A stretch of DNA of 64,000 nucleotides from Bimuria novae-zelandiae CBS 107.79 (GCA_010015655.1 ML976758.1:157710-221709), one strand, 5' to 3'. Shown: positions 44,609 to 55,591, counted from the stretch's first letter. The notes: generated from the letters alone by a model not told the origin. Program-made: numbers and translations.

Positions 44609-45432
44609 CTTCATTCACCTTAGGACCCAGGACGGAGCAAAACCCCTACACGGCAGAGCTGGCAGCGGTGGCGGCGGCGCTGACCTCCCTGCGGACGTGT
44701 CAGATGATGGACCAGATCACCATCCTCACTAGTAACCAAGCGGCCATTCAGGCAATACGCCAGCCTAGGGATCAGTCCGGCCAGGCCAGCATCGGACAGA
44801 TTTACGACGCAACGCGGGAATTAAGGGAAAGGCGGTGCTCTATACACATGGTGTGGTGCCCAGCAAAGAACAACGAGCTAGTGAAGAAAGCCAAGGAAGC
44901 GGCGAGGAAAGCCACGGCGGACGGCAGCATGCCAATTAAACCCTTTTACCAAGCGAGGTCAACAGTAACCAGGATCACGATAAGAAACCAGGGGCAGAGA
45001 AAAGAGTTGCCAACGGAAGTGGGGAGTTACTCGCGTAAGATGGACACAGCTCTACCAGGGAAGCACACTATGAAGCTATACAACGCCCTGACTCGGCGAG
45101 AAGCAAGGATACTGGCACAACTACGAACCGGGAAGGCACGACTAAACACTTACCTGCATCGAATAGGAGCCGCGGACTCTAACCTGTGCATATGTGGTCA
45201 AGCAGAAGAAACGGTTCAGCACTTCCTTTTCCGATGCCAAAGGTGGGACACACTCCGAACACAAATGCTCGAGCAAACAGAGACTAGAAGAGGAAACCTC
45301 TCCTTCTTCCTCGGAGGAAAGGCACCAGCAGACCCGGCAGTATGGACGCCGGATATCGACACATTCAAAGCGACAATCAGATACGCAATAGCTACAGGCC
45401 GCCTAGAGCTAGAAAGGAGACAGGAATCATGA
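44609..45432 (+). pseudogene. LINE ORF2 fragment: RNase H and zinc-knuckle end
   Basis: The open frame (a chance ORF start lies in flanking DNA at 44485) encodes the C-terminal end of a fungal LINE polyprotein. It begins TLGPRTEQNPYTAELAAV, the central part of the RNase H domain, passes HMVWCPAKNNELVKKAKEAA and ends with the CCHC-type knuckle CICGQAEETVQHFLFRC before a stop at 45430-45432. Reverse transcriptase and endonuclease are missing by truncation, so the copy cannot move by itself. No stops or shifts occur in what remains, indicating a young insertion. Confidence 0.88.
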
Positions 45433-45770
45433 ACTACAGAAACGGTGGCACAACGGAGATGGTGGTAGAAAAGAGACGATGATGGAAAAGAGACGGCGAA
45501 GGGAAAGTAGCGCCTAACACTAACCCCACATATTAGCAGGTTCCGCTTCAATCGCTGACAAAAGGACTTTGAACACTTGAAGAAGAGACTTCAAGAATAC
45601 TTGCTACTAATCATAGGTAGGGGTAGAGGAAACAGCTTCGTCGGATAGTGGCATAGGTAGAGTGTAGGGGCTATAAGGAGTTAAGTCATCACTAAGGAAT
45701 CGCTTAAGTAATAACGCACTAGTGCCCTCTAGGTTAGAGCCGGGCGGAATAAAACTCATCATCATCATCG
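44609..45770 (+). mobile_element. 5'-truncated Tad1-like LINE with 12-bp target duplication
   Basis: The insert is bounded by the perfect duplication TGGTATCATCAC (44597-44608 and 45771-45782). It starts inside the RNase H domain of ORF2 and ends in a short (ATC)n tail, the pattern of truncated non-LTR retrotransposition. Unlike the AT-rich island it shows no RIP. Confidence 0.9.
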
Positions 45771-45853
45771 TGGTATCATCACTGTTACCCTATAATAGTC
45801 ACGCCTCACATTGCCACGACGCTGTACCTGTCTATACACACTCGCCTGTCGCA

Positions 45854-46571
45854 ATGAGTAATAATGCACCCCAAGGCGGCGGCCTCCGCTACCCGTCCAA
45901 TAAGAAGACGATTTACGACCGCAACCTCAACCGCAGCAAGAATGCAGAGCTCTCCCGTGCGGCCTTCGCCTACCTCTTCATAGAGATGATAAACCTCGCG
46001 CAAAAGCACGCAAAAGACGTTGGAGACTTGGAGAAGCGGTACGTGAAACTCTCAGGCACAACAAAAATAGAATGCTGACAAGTGAATGTATAGGTTAAAC
46101 AACCAAGGCTATCCCATCGGGCAGCGTCTCCTCGACCTCCTCCTCACCCGCTCGGCCAATCCTCTCGCCTCCATTCGCCCCACTCGTATCCTGACCCTTC
46201 TTCAATTCATCGCCCAGACCCTCTACCGGCATCTTTTCGGCCGGCCCGCCGACGCGCTCGAGCGCTCGAATGAAGACCCGGCGCAATACTTGCTTTTCGA
46301 TAACGAGCCCATAGTCAATACATACATATCCTTACCACGGGAAATGTCGAACCTGAATTGCGCAGCATTCGTCGCAGGCATCATAGAGGGCGTATGTGAT
46401 CACGCAGGGTTCGCTACAGAGGGCGTCACGGCGCACAGTGTGGGGAACCAAGACGAGGGCGGGAAGGATGCAAAAGGACAGGCTATGTGGCCAGGAAAGA
46501 CCGTGTTCTTGATCAAGTTCAAGAAAGAGGTGCTGGAAAGGGAGGAGATATTGGGTAGAGGTGGAGGGTAG
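45854..46571 (+). CDS. TRS31: TRAPP complex subunit Trs31 (TRAPPC5)
   Basis: Exons 45854-46038 and 46094-46571 give 220 aa. The protein belongs to the Bet3/Trs31 family of TRAPP tethering factors, which activate Rab1/Ypt1 in ER-Golgi traffic. Visible motifs are TIYDRNLNRSKNAELSRAAFAYLF at the N-terminus, LEKRLNNQGYPIGQRLLDLL across the splice site, and the second helical region ISLPREMSNLNCAAFVAGIIEGVCDHAGF followed by the C-terminal TVFLIKFKKEVLERE. The intron has GTACGT and ATAG borders. A LINE copy ends 71 bp upstream of the ATG, so the promoter probably now includes LINE sequence. The coding region is intact. Confidence 0.94.
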
Positions 46572-47938
46572 ACGAACTGGTGCGAGCGGCGAAGCACAAC
46601 GCTGACGACAATAAAAGCCAGTAATAGAGGGCGCAATAGGCACGGCATCTGCAGCAATAACGGAGGTGGTTACTGGGCGTTATGCTCCCGGGGCAATGAC
46701 GGGATCACATCCAAAGTCCTACTATTCGACAGAACCGTTACTAAGGGTTGACCTTCAATCGAAGAGTGCGCCACCAAACCTCGTAATCAGTCTACCCTCT
46801 AGCGATAGCCGACCCGCCTTTCCGACGGTCGTAGCGCTGGACCCCGATTTTGATCATCACGTGACACAACCATCAATTTAGGTGTCACGACCGCGAGGCC
46901 ACCAAAACCGAGCCGGGCCCAGATGCCGCTGGTCTCACGACGGTATTGAGTCCAGGGGGCCAATTCTTATGAGTCAAATCTTTCTTTCCAACCGGCAGCC
47001 TGAGTGTATCTAGAAGAGCTTCTCACAAGCCGTCGCGTAGAGCTAAAAGTCGGACATTGCATTACTCATCCTGGGGGCAACGCGCTCAATGTTAACTCTC
47101 GGCCGTATGGGCAAATTTCAACTCAACATGAGGGAATCACCTTGTTCTGCTCATGTATATCTCACCGACTTTCTTCGATGTCTCCAGTTATCGTGGACAC
47201 ATATGGTCTACACTAATAAGGGGTTACGGCGGACAGTGAGCTTTACATTGCCAGATGTCCCGCAGCCAGAATGGTCCTTCGTAAGCTGATTCCAGGTTTG
47301 GGCAATAAGACACATGCTGAGCCTGCCAGCGGAGTGTACATTCCGTTTGGAACATGCGACTCTCAGCACGGAACCGTATCCTCGGCCGCGGAACCTGTAC
47401 TTTACCAGCATCTCACCACGTTCGGAAGCATGAGATGAGAAAAGACGCAACCAGGTATGAGATCGGTATTACTTATTCGATTCGATGCATAAGTGCGTGC
47501 GTGTGGATAACACAGCCACGATAGGCAACTTGACTCAAGGTTCGATGCCCCAGCGAACACAATGGTCGAACCGTCACAACATTGCAAGTCAAATGACTCA
47601 CGCGTGCAGACTTTAAAGTCGGCAAACGCACAGTTCGACTACTCCACGCTCTCACTTCACCACGACAAGCACACATTATACCACCAAGCAACTCAAAGTA
47701 TCACCGAACATCGGAATGGCTGCCAAACGTCCCTCGACACTCGTATTCGAATTTTTCAGCGATGCACAAAGACTACGCAACGAGACATCCAGCAAGCCCA
47801 CATCCGCTTCCAAATCGTCCACTGACTCCAGAGCTGACGAAAACGCCCGCGATAACGCCCACCAGGAGTCCAGCCAGGCTGCTCTCAAGTCCGCGTCACC
47901 TCTCAAATCTTCCAGCGTCATTGCTGGAAACGCTTGAC
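46572..47938. other. Intergenic region / leader of the eIF2-gamma-like gene
   Basis: About 1.37 kb. Apart from the short ORF at 47716 I see no supported gene, tRNA or repeat. Confidence 0.45.
47716..47937 (+). other. 73-codon upstream ORF before the eIF2-gamma-like start
   Basis: An ATG-initiated ORF (MAAKRPSTLVFEFFSDAQRL, then serine-rich) ends with TGA one base before the presumed start ATG at 47939 and in another frame. It could be a regulatory uORF or chance; no homology recognised. A further in-frame ATG for the main gene lies at 47762, inside this ORF. Confidence 0.35.
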
Positions 47939-49371
47939 ATGAGTCACCGAGGACAGTCTACAAATATGTCATTAACATCCAATATGTCGGCCTCACGCTC
48001 TACCTCCACTCCTGAGGAGGTAGAGCGAGGCCCCCCGACCCTTAATATAGGCGTGATCGGCCATGTCGCCCATGGAAAAAGCACGCTCGTGCGAGCCATT
48101 ATATGCGTGAAGACTATGCAACACAAAGCAGAGCTGGTGTGCAACATCACTATCAAGCTCGGGTACGCGAATGGAAAGATATATCGGTGTGAGGACGGCT
48201 CATGCGGAAGGATGGCGAGGCACCGCAGTTGCGGAGATGCGCAAGACCTAAGCAACGCTCTCTGCGGGCGTCCCATATGTGGAGGACTGCAGTCAGAGGC
48301 AGAGGCAGAGGCATGGAAAGGCACTGGCACCGGCCCCGGCACGGCTCCACAACAATGCAACGGCAACCTCGCCTTAATCCGCCGCATCAGTTTCGTCGAT
48401 TGTCCCGGCCATGAAGTGCTCATGCGCACCATGCTCAGCGGTTCCTCCATCTTCGACGCCGCCATCCTGCTCGTCTCCGCGAATGAGTCATGCCCACAAC
48501 CGCAGACCGTGGAGCACCTCGCAGCCCTATCCGCCACCAATCTGAAGGCGTCATCCATACTCGTACTCCAAAACAAAGTCGACCTAGTTGGTGCCGAAGC
48601 CGCAGCCAAGCACGCTGATGCCGTGCGCAGATTCCTCCATGGCACTGTTGCGGAGGGCGCACCGATCATACCATTATCTGCGCAATTCGGCATCAACGTC
48701 GATACCGTCCTAGAGCACATCGCACGCGTTCCGGCACCAGCTCATAATCTGGCAACCGCGGCCCGTATGACTATCATCCGTTCGTTCGACATCAACCGTC
48801 CTGGCAGCAGCATCGATGACTTGAGAGGTGGAGTCGCGGTAGGCAGCCTCACACAAGGCGTCCTCCATGTCAACGATAACATTGAAGTCCGTCCCGGCCT
48901 TGTTACTCACGATCGATCATCCGGCACGACCACCTGGATACCTTTGTTTTCGAAAGTCACCACCCTTTCGGCGGAGTCACAAAAGCTCACCACGCAGTTC
49001 CGGGAGGTATGATTGGCATCGGCACAAAGATTGCGCCCGAGTTGTGTCGTGGTGATAGGCTCGTTGGCCATGTGCTGGGACAGCCGAGTAGTCTGTCTCC
49101 CATGTACGCAACTCTGCGGTTTCGGTGTGAGAAAGGCGGTCTTACAGATCCGCTGAATATCGGTGATTCAATCTTGCTCCATGTTGGAAGTGCGGCTATG
49201 AAAGGAACGGTGAAAAAGGTGAAGGGTGGAGAAGTTATTGTCGCACTTGCAGGACCAGTATGTGCGGAGATCGGCGAGGCAGTGGCAATAAGCCGCCTTA
49301 TTAAGGGTCACTGGCGTTTAGCGGGCTCAGGGAAGATACTTGGAGGCAAGGAAGCGAAGATGGCTGACTGA
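47939..49371 (+). CDS. Divergent eIF2-gamma-like GTPase, interrupted by a 1-nt frameshift
   Basis: The first part (47939 to about 48990) contains the translation-initiation-factor GTPase core: G1 GHVAHGKST, switch region NITIKLGYANGKIY, a Cys-rich ribbon (CEDGSC...CGRPICGG), G3 DCPGHE, NESCPQPQTVEHLAA, G4 NKVD, then RSFDINRPG and GGVAVGSLTQGVL of domain 2. Near 48986-48992 the frame is lost; domain 3 resumes in another frame (GGMIGIGTKIAPELCR, then GPVCAEIGEAVAISR and HWRLAGSGKI) to 49371. A single missing base between KL and HAVPGG explains it. The canonical YYLLRRLLGVR segment is absent, and a low-complexity insert (AEAEAWKGTGTGPGTAP) follows the ribbon. This is therefore a second, fast-evolving copy rather than the essential GCD11. 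Unless the base is an assembly error, translation gives about 357 aa without the last domain. Confidence 0.75.
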
Positions 49372-49552
49372 ACTCGATCTGGAACGGTGGAATGTAATGA
49401 GATGGACATGAGCGAAGGGTCCGAGTACAAGCGCGCTGGTCATCAGGGAGGAAACGGAATGTTAATGGAGCATCGCGGGAGCATATGAAAATACACCAAT
49501 AGTAGTTTAATTTCACTAAACAAAAACGTCTGCCGTGACTGAAGCGTAAGAA

Positions 49553-50972
49553 TCATGCAACCTCAGTAGTCTGCAAAGCATTCTGGTGACGCAACAGCAA
49601 CTGCGGTGCCGGAACCGGCACGGGAACCTCGTTAAGGCCCGTAGGCTCCACATAGTCCCTGTGGCCATTAACCCTCAATCTCAGCTTCCTACTCTCTGCG
49701 TACACCACCCTCCTCATGCGATTCGTGCTGCCCAACGGCTGATGCGCCTTAAGCCCATGCCAACTGTTCACTGTAATCCGATCATCCGACCACACCCTAA
49801 ACTCCGGCAACCAGCTATCCTGCGGCGGGAACTCCAGCGTAGCAACTTGTTAAAAGGGATATTTCTTAGCGTCCCATTCGATGCCGATGTCGTCGACCGG
49901 CTGCTCTGTGAGGTCCTGGAGGAGCTGCGCGCAGAACGAGTAGGTGACTTTGTTCTTCATGCGGAAGCTGCGCAGCTCTTGCGATATCATGTTAATGGGG
50001 TCGGAGTCTTTGATCTCGGTGTCTACGAGTCTCTTCTGGGCTTCGTTGAGGGGGAAGACGCTGAATTTGGCGACGTAGTCACCGTAACGGTACACGGATT
50101 GGGAGTACTCTGGCATCGCGACCACTGGTACGGGTCAGCTGATCGCGCAGGAATTATCTTCATCCCAAGGAAGATGCACTTATTGTGTTGTTTCGGCAAC
50201 TGACTCCCAAGAGTCACCACGTCCGCGTCCGCCCGCTTCGACTGCTCGTGGGCGAAAGTAGGGAGATCATTCCAGTTGCGCTCGAGCGAATTGGCGATGT
50301 CATACGTGGTTTGTGGGTCTCGCAGCTCGAGTATCGGGTAATTGTTGCAGATCCAGTCCTGCGTCTTCTTATCTTCTCCCCAGATCTTTTCGCCCTCGAC
50401 GCCGAAGATCTTCATACTGATAACTCGCGGGGCTGGCACATTATCTGGAACGAGCTTGGGCGTGAGAGATGAGTAACGCATTATCACGTCGTATGCGCCG
50501 GGCTTGGCGAACATTCCTTGAGCGAGGTGGGTCGGGAGGTTATCGTGAACGATGCCTATGGGGCTGTCAGTAAACCAGTACAATGTCCTAAGTGTTCAAC
50601 GCTTACTGGTGAAAGGTTAGCGCATTTATCAGTGATCAATTTCAGGACCTGCTCGTACCATTTGCCCATTATACAGCTTTGCGTCTTTAAGTGTGTCCCA
50701 CGAAGACAGTGCATATGCTCGTTGAAGTTCATCATCTGGAACCGATTGAACTAGTCGGAAACAGCTTGGATCTTTTCCCTTTCCCCCGGCTAGATCTTCT
50801 CAACTTCCTCCACGTCCCAACGAATGTACTTTCCAGGGGCAGGCTTGTCTTGACCCCCAGCTTTGACCGTGCCATTCGCGACCTTGCCATTGTGAATGTT
50901 TTCGATTCTGTGATGGCTCGCGGGACAGGTCACAACTTTCGTTCCGTTCATTGTGGCAATGGGATCTGACAC
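49553..50972 (-). pseudogene. Catalase-like domain gene, decayed
   Basis: Three exons (50972-50659, 50563-50184, 50124-49553) rebuild a frame of about 421 codons matching the fungal catalase-like (srpA-type) family. Recognisable stretches are IRWDVEEVEKI, FNRFQMMNFNEHMHC, GIVHDNLPTHLAQGMFA, YDVIMRYSSLTPKLVPD, MKIFGVEGEKIWGEDKKTQD and MVAMPEYSQSVYRYGDYVAKF. The frame is broken by TAG at 50792-50790, TAG at 50753-50751 (SD-stop-FNRF, where Gln is expected) and TAA at 49852-49850. The second intron has a damaged donor, ATAAGT instead of GTAAGT. The heme-binding portion can still be followed, but the gene cannot make a full enzyme. It lies beside two MDR-type oxidoreductases, so the locus may once have been a redox cluster (inference). 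Confidence 0.82.
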
Positions 50973-51385
50973 TATGGTAGTGTGTTGGTTGTACGTTTTG
51001 GAAGAGTATGCGCCGAAATTCAGAGGGTTGCTTTTACCTTTAAGCTCGTCTCCGACACTGCAGACCCCGCAAGACTGCTAGTTTCCGCACCACGGAGAGG
51101 TTCGTCTGCCATCGGACATGGTCTCCGCCCACGAGACATGCGGGGTAGCTTTACACAATTCCAGTTTCCGAAGCTGGACCCTGAAGCTAAGCGTATGTAG
51201 CTCCCGTAGTTAGTGATGTCGTCAACGAGTAGTTGTTAGTGTCCAATAGCTAACCAATAAAGCGAGGCTAGAAACAAAGCGACCTAAACCATTGCAAGGG
51301 TGGTGAGCGTGCAGATGTAAACACAATCACGTAAAAATTGCTATAAACCTTGAGTAGAAACTTGATCTACATCTCCCGTCGATGT
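50973..51385. other. Spacer between two decayed genes
   Basis: About 410 bp, containing the former promoter of the catalase-like gene. No recognised element. Confidence 0.45.
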
Positions 51386-52195
51386 TCACATCTTCAGCAC
51401 AACCTTGCCAACGTGACCTCCCGACTCCAAATGGTCAAACGCAGCTTTCACATCGTCAAATGGGAACACACGGTCGACAAGTGGTGATTGGACGGATTCC
51501 CGATTCAAGACACAGCAAGAGAAACATCACGCTAACGCCGCCTGTGCCTTGCAGCAGCGCTGTAGCATTTTTCGGAATGTCTTTCAGCCCGTCCAGGGAT
51601 ACCCAGGCGGTGATGTCCACACCTGTAATTGTAGCGGCCTGATCATACATTAACTTTCCATGAGACCCCTCAGAAAACGTTAACTGGAAGCACCCACCTC
51701 TTCCCACGAAAGATGTAGCGGTAATTTGACCAAGTACTTCTCCTCATAAACAGCATACTCCCTCATGGCACCCGCTGTTTCGGAACCCAGCGCACAACTC
51801 TCTACGTCGTTCTCTTCGCCCGTGAGGAAGCTCAGGTTTGGTGTCACTGTGACCCGATCGCCGAGAGTGAAAATCTTGACTGCGTCGCCGACCACAATGA
51901 TCTCTGCTGCACAGTACTTCCCCTGTATCTCGCGATCGTTGCATGACAAGGGGTATCTGCGTAATGAAGGTTTAGAGCACGCTCGATTTGAAAACTCCGA
52001 GGATTGGAAAGCGAGTACTTACCCGCCCTCGTGAAGCATTGCTACATCACGGTAGTTGACGGATGCTGCATGTATGCGGATAACGACGTCGTCGGGATCT
52101 AGTGATTCGGGAAGGGTCTCGTTCGTGATTTCGACGGTGAGAAGGTAGGGCTTCGCGCTGCGGCGAACCGTGCGGTAGGTTTTTGGGTATGACAT
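51386..52195 (-). pseudogene. MDR-family zinc-type alcohol dehydrogenase, internally deleted
   Basis: Exons 52195-52023, 51956-51698 and from 51638 rebuild the N-terminal half of a medium-chain dehydrogenase/reductase: MSYPKTYRTVRRSAKPYLLT, IRIHAASVNYRDVAML, ETAGAMREYAVYEEKYLVKLP and the cofactor-domain start LLQGTGGVSVMFLLLC. At about 51480-51495 the frame jumps from GIRPI to a different-frame C-terminus, VFPFDDVKAAFDHLESGGHVGKVVL (51480-51389). The rest of the Rossmann fold, probably a few hundred bp, is missing. The deletion also shifts the frame, so this is a pseudogene. Confidence 0.82.
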
Positions 52196-52721
52196 ACTGA
52201 GGCTTCTTCAGAGAATGGGCGAGTGGATCTGTGTTGCATACTTGAGAGCTAAGATACTTGTGTTTGTATGGCACTGAAGCTGACAATTTCCTGATCCACC
52301 ATTGACACAACCCAAGAACTCTCTTGGCCAAAACTAACGATAGTGTACAGATGCATAGCATGATTTTGTTAATCATGAAGGGGGATCTTGTTCTAGAAAG
52401 TACGTTGTTGCAATGATGCTGTGGGGCTGCATGCACTGTTTGGATAAGGTAACTGTGGAGCGTCTAGTGGAATTCCACCGTTTCGCTTATCAAATACAAC
52501 CAGGTGACAAGCATTTGCATCTCAGTGGATGTACATACCGCGATCGATTTTTCAGAAAACTTGCGAGGGCACTGGTGAATCGGCAGTGTTAGAAAACGTC
52601 AGAAGCGAATGTCAGAATCATATTCCATGCTTCTCTTCTCATCGTAATCAACCTCCTCGCACCGCGAGCGCGCTCCAGGCAGCCTCCCAACAGGCTTTTG
52701 GAAACCCCCCAACCCATCTTC
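52196..52721. other. Intergenic spacer between MDR genes
   Basis: About 530 bp with no supported gene; it contains the former promoter of the deleted MDR gene. Confidence 0.45.
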
Positions 52722-53939
52722 TCATGCCCATGGATCAATGACAAGCTTTTTGGCGCTCACGCCTTTGGTCAACTCCTCAATAGCATCAGACACCTTGTCC
52801 AGGCCGCCAAGCAGATGCGGTGATACACCCTTGATGACGCCGCTCTTGATTCCTTGCTCCATGAAGCCGCCGCGGGAGAGGAAGTACTTGGCCCATTCTT
52901 CATTTCCAGGCGCTTCCGGCTGGAATTTATGCATTGCTGCTGTGACGCCTTCGGGGAGAGTCGGGTTGCCGGCTGCTGCGAGAGGAAGTAATAAGTGAAT
53001 GTATGCCTTGGTCACCTTTTCTCCCTCGGGCGCGAGGATCTTCAATATCGTCGTTACACTCGGCTTCAAAGAGATAGTGTCGAACCAATAATGAATTGGA
53101 AAGAGAGCCCGGATCTTCTCGACGATATTCGAATCGCTGTGATCAAAGATGTGGTCGGCTCCAAGGGACTTCAGCAGGTCAAAGTTGTGCGGCGAGCTCG
53201 TACTGATGACGGTGTAACCGGCCTGCTTTGCGTACGAGATAGAGAGCGAGCCCATCGCCGATGAACCGCCCCATATGAGGATCTTCTTGCCTTGCTCCTC
53301 GGCTGGGAGTGGCTTCGCCGGGATAGATGGGTAGTGCATGTTCAACGCGTTGGGGCCGAACAGGGCACCCGGAGGAGTCCAGGAGGCCAGCGTGAGGGCT
53401 TTCGTAAAGTCAGTGTCTCCGATCTAAACCTCACAGTTGTCAGCCATACCGATAAACCACTGTCTGGAGCTTTATGAGCCTGCATGGAAGCTAGCAATAG
53501 ACTCACCTCGATTACCGAGGACTGGTCAACAATTGCATAACGCTGCATCCCTCCATATTTCGCCTTCCATGATCCAAAGAGTTTGGTCCCGGACACAATG
53601 CGGTCTCCAATCGCAATCTTGTCGACTCTCTCACCCAGAGCTTCCACGATTCCGCTGACTGGACCTCCAAGCACTGAGGGGTACTCAACTGGTAACACGG
53701 AGTATTTCGCTACCTTTTGATCTGCGGGTTGAAGGGCACCAAAGTGAACCTTCGAACTCGTTAACCATCCTGATTGTATTTCCGACGGGAGAATGACCTA
53801 CCTTCACGAGTACCTCTCCAGGACCAGGTTGCTCTATTGGTGCATCACGCACTTCGAACCGACCTTTGGGTTCGAGCAGATATGCAGCCCTGTTTCCAGA
53901 CATTTTCCGGTTTGAAACTCGTGGTGGTCCAAAGCTCAT
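52722..53939 (-). CDS. MDR-family oxidoreductase (CipB-like)
   Basis: Exons 53939-53802, 53749-53507 and 53423-52722 splice in frame to 360 aa, a normal length for the medium-chain dehydrogenase/reductase superfamily. The N-terminal GroES-like domain has RFEVRDAPIEQPGPGEVLVKV and LGGPVSGIVEALGERV. The NAD(P)-binding domain has ILIWGGSSAMGSLSISYAKQAGY and GADHIFDHSDSNIVEKI. The zinc ligands typical of true alcohol dehydrogenases are not obvious, which fits the quinone-reductase/enoyl-reductase-like CipB group. The substrate is unknown. ATG 53903 is an alternative start. Unlike its neighbours it is free of defects. Confidence 0.86.
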
Positions 53940-55009
53940 TATCAAATGCGATCGAAGAAAGGTTGTAAGGTTGTTCGCGAGTGGTACAGAACAGTATGCG
54001 ATGAGACCAATACAACGTACACTTTTATATTGCAAGTCCACGTCCTGAAGGAGCGACCCGGCATATGCTGACCTCAGATTTCGCCCGTTCTCGCGCGCGG
54101 AAAAGTGTAGAGAGTGGTTAGTCCTGGAAACGCCCCATGGGGATACACTGATAGCGATATGAGCGAAGTGAAGGAGGAGCGATAGGCGCCAACCAGCGCT
54201 TGCATCTTACCCTGAGGCACAGCAGCAGGTGACGTCGCTAGCATCGAATGCCCCGTCTCACTGCATCAAACAGACGACGTTAACAAAACCCCCCATTTCA
54301 GGCATGGTCACATCTTTGCGAGACGCTGATACACTAGAAGTGACTCGTTGCGCCCGTGTAGTACCTCCGTGACCGCAACGTTGAAATCGCCACCTCTTCC
54401 TCGGTACGCCCCCACCCAATAGAGCTTCTCAACAACCACAACGCGCCCACGCTAGTAATCCGACACGTCGATTGAATTCGTCACCCCGAGCGTGATCTGT
54501 TGAAGAAGTAGCCAAGCTTTACAACGGCGACTCTTACCTTGAAGAAGTAGCCAAGCAGCGAAACGGCGCTCCTCCCCTCAGAAGTCTCGCCGTAACAGGT
54601 GCCCGGAGTTACAGCCGCAGCCAGAGCCGTAGCCAGAATATGCGCGAGCGAGTCGGTGAAATTTGAAATGGGGCCACCGCTAGACCTAATCCGTCGCTCG
54701 GCCCGCGTTGATTGGTTGCACCAGTGAGAACGCAAGAGAAACATTCGTCGCAGGACAGCTGAAAACCACACCTTGCGGTACATTTGCAATCTCCGCGTGG
54801 CATTTCGTTTCGGATTCTCTCGTTGCCTACCATAAAGCCTTCAACGGCCATATCAACCCATCCCAGCGCAGACGCGAAGCAAAGACCGCTCCCGTATCAA
54901 CCTTGGAACTTCCCCATTACAAACAGTCACACTTGAAGCCTGAAGAAGATCCTGCTCACCACCTAACCACACCTCTCAACCGGGCAAAATCCTAAATAAA
55001 ACCATCGCC
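53940..55009. other. Divergent intergenic region with a 39-bp tandem repeat
   Basis: About 1.07 kb. It contains the imperfect direct repeat at 54500-54577 and an inverted CCAAT motif (TGATTGGTTGC) near 54710, about 300 bp before the next ATG. No supported gene. Confidence 0.5.
54500..54577. repeat. Two imperfect 39-bp tandem repeats
   Basis: TTGAAGAAGTAGCCAAGC occurs at 54500 and 54539, each copy continuing with a related ACAACGGCG/GAAACGGCG tail. Confidence 0.85.
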
Positions 55010-55591
55010 ATGGCTTACCAACCGCCCCGTGCGACCTTCCCCGAAGACCTGCCTGCGCGGAAGAACCGCAGCTGCCCCGGAATGCGCAACTTCTTCTCCA
55101 TTAGCATCTCCTCCTACAGCCTCAAGACATCCGACAAAGCCATTCTCGCGCGCCGCATCTGCGCGCTCACAATCCTGATTCTACGCACGGCCCTCAATAT
55201 CAGAGATATCGTATGGTCCGCAATCACCGGCAAAATATTTTGGCTCGTCATCAACATCGTGTTGGGCATCATCGGGTTCTTCTTCATTGCGTGGGCGTTA
55301 GCCGCGATTGTGGAGGCTCAGGGGCGGAGGAAGGTCTTGGGGATGCTTATGGTAAGTACACGACCTGGTTTTATGTGAAGAGGGGAAAGTTGCTAATGGG
55401 GAATATAGGGTCGTTGGCATTTGGATGTGTTTTTGCTGATTGTGGCCATTATCCATGCGGGAGTGTTCATTGGGGGGTTCTTTGGTCTTAGTGGGGATAC
55501 GACGAGTCTTTTGTGGATTTCGCTGTGGCTGCTTATCTTTTTGGGTTATTGGATTACGACGCGGGTGCCTGTTGAGGAGTCGAGTGTCTGA
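55010..55591 (+). CDS. Small four-helix membrane protein, hypothetical
   Basis: Exons 55010-55351 and 55409-55591 give 174 aa. The start ATG is in a strong context (GCCATGG). The protein has about four hydrophobic segments: AILARRICALTILILRTAL (weaker), FWLVINIVLGIIGFFFIAWA, VFLLIVAIIHAGVFIGGFFG and LLWISLWLLIFLGYWI. The cytosolic N-terminus is proline- and arginine-rich (YQPPRATFPEDLPARKNRS). I recognise no named family, but the layout resembles small MARVEL-like fungal membrane proteins (weak inference). The intron has GTAAGT and ATAG borders. No defect seen. Confidence 0.72.
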
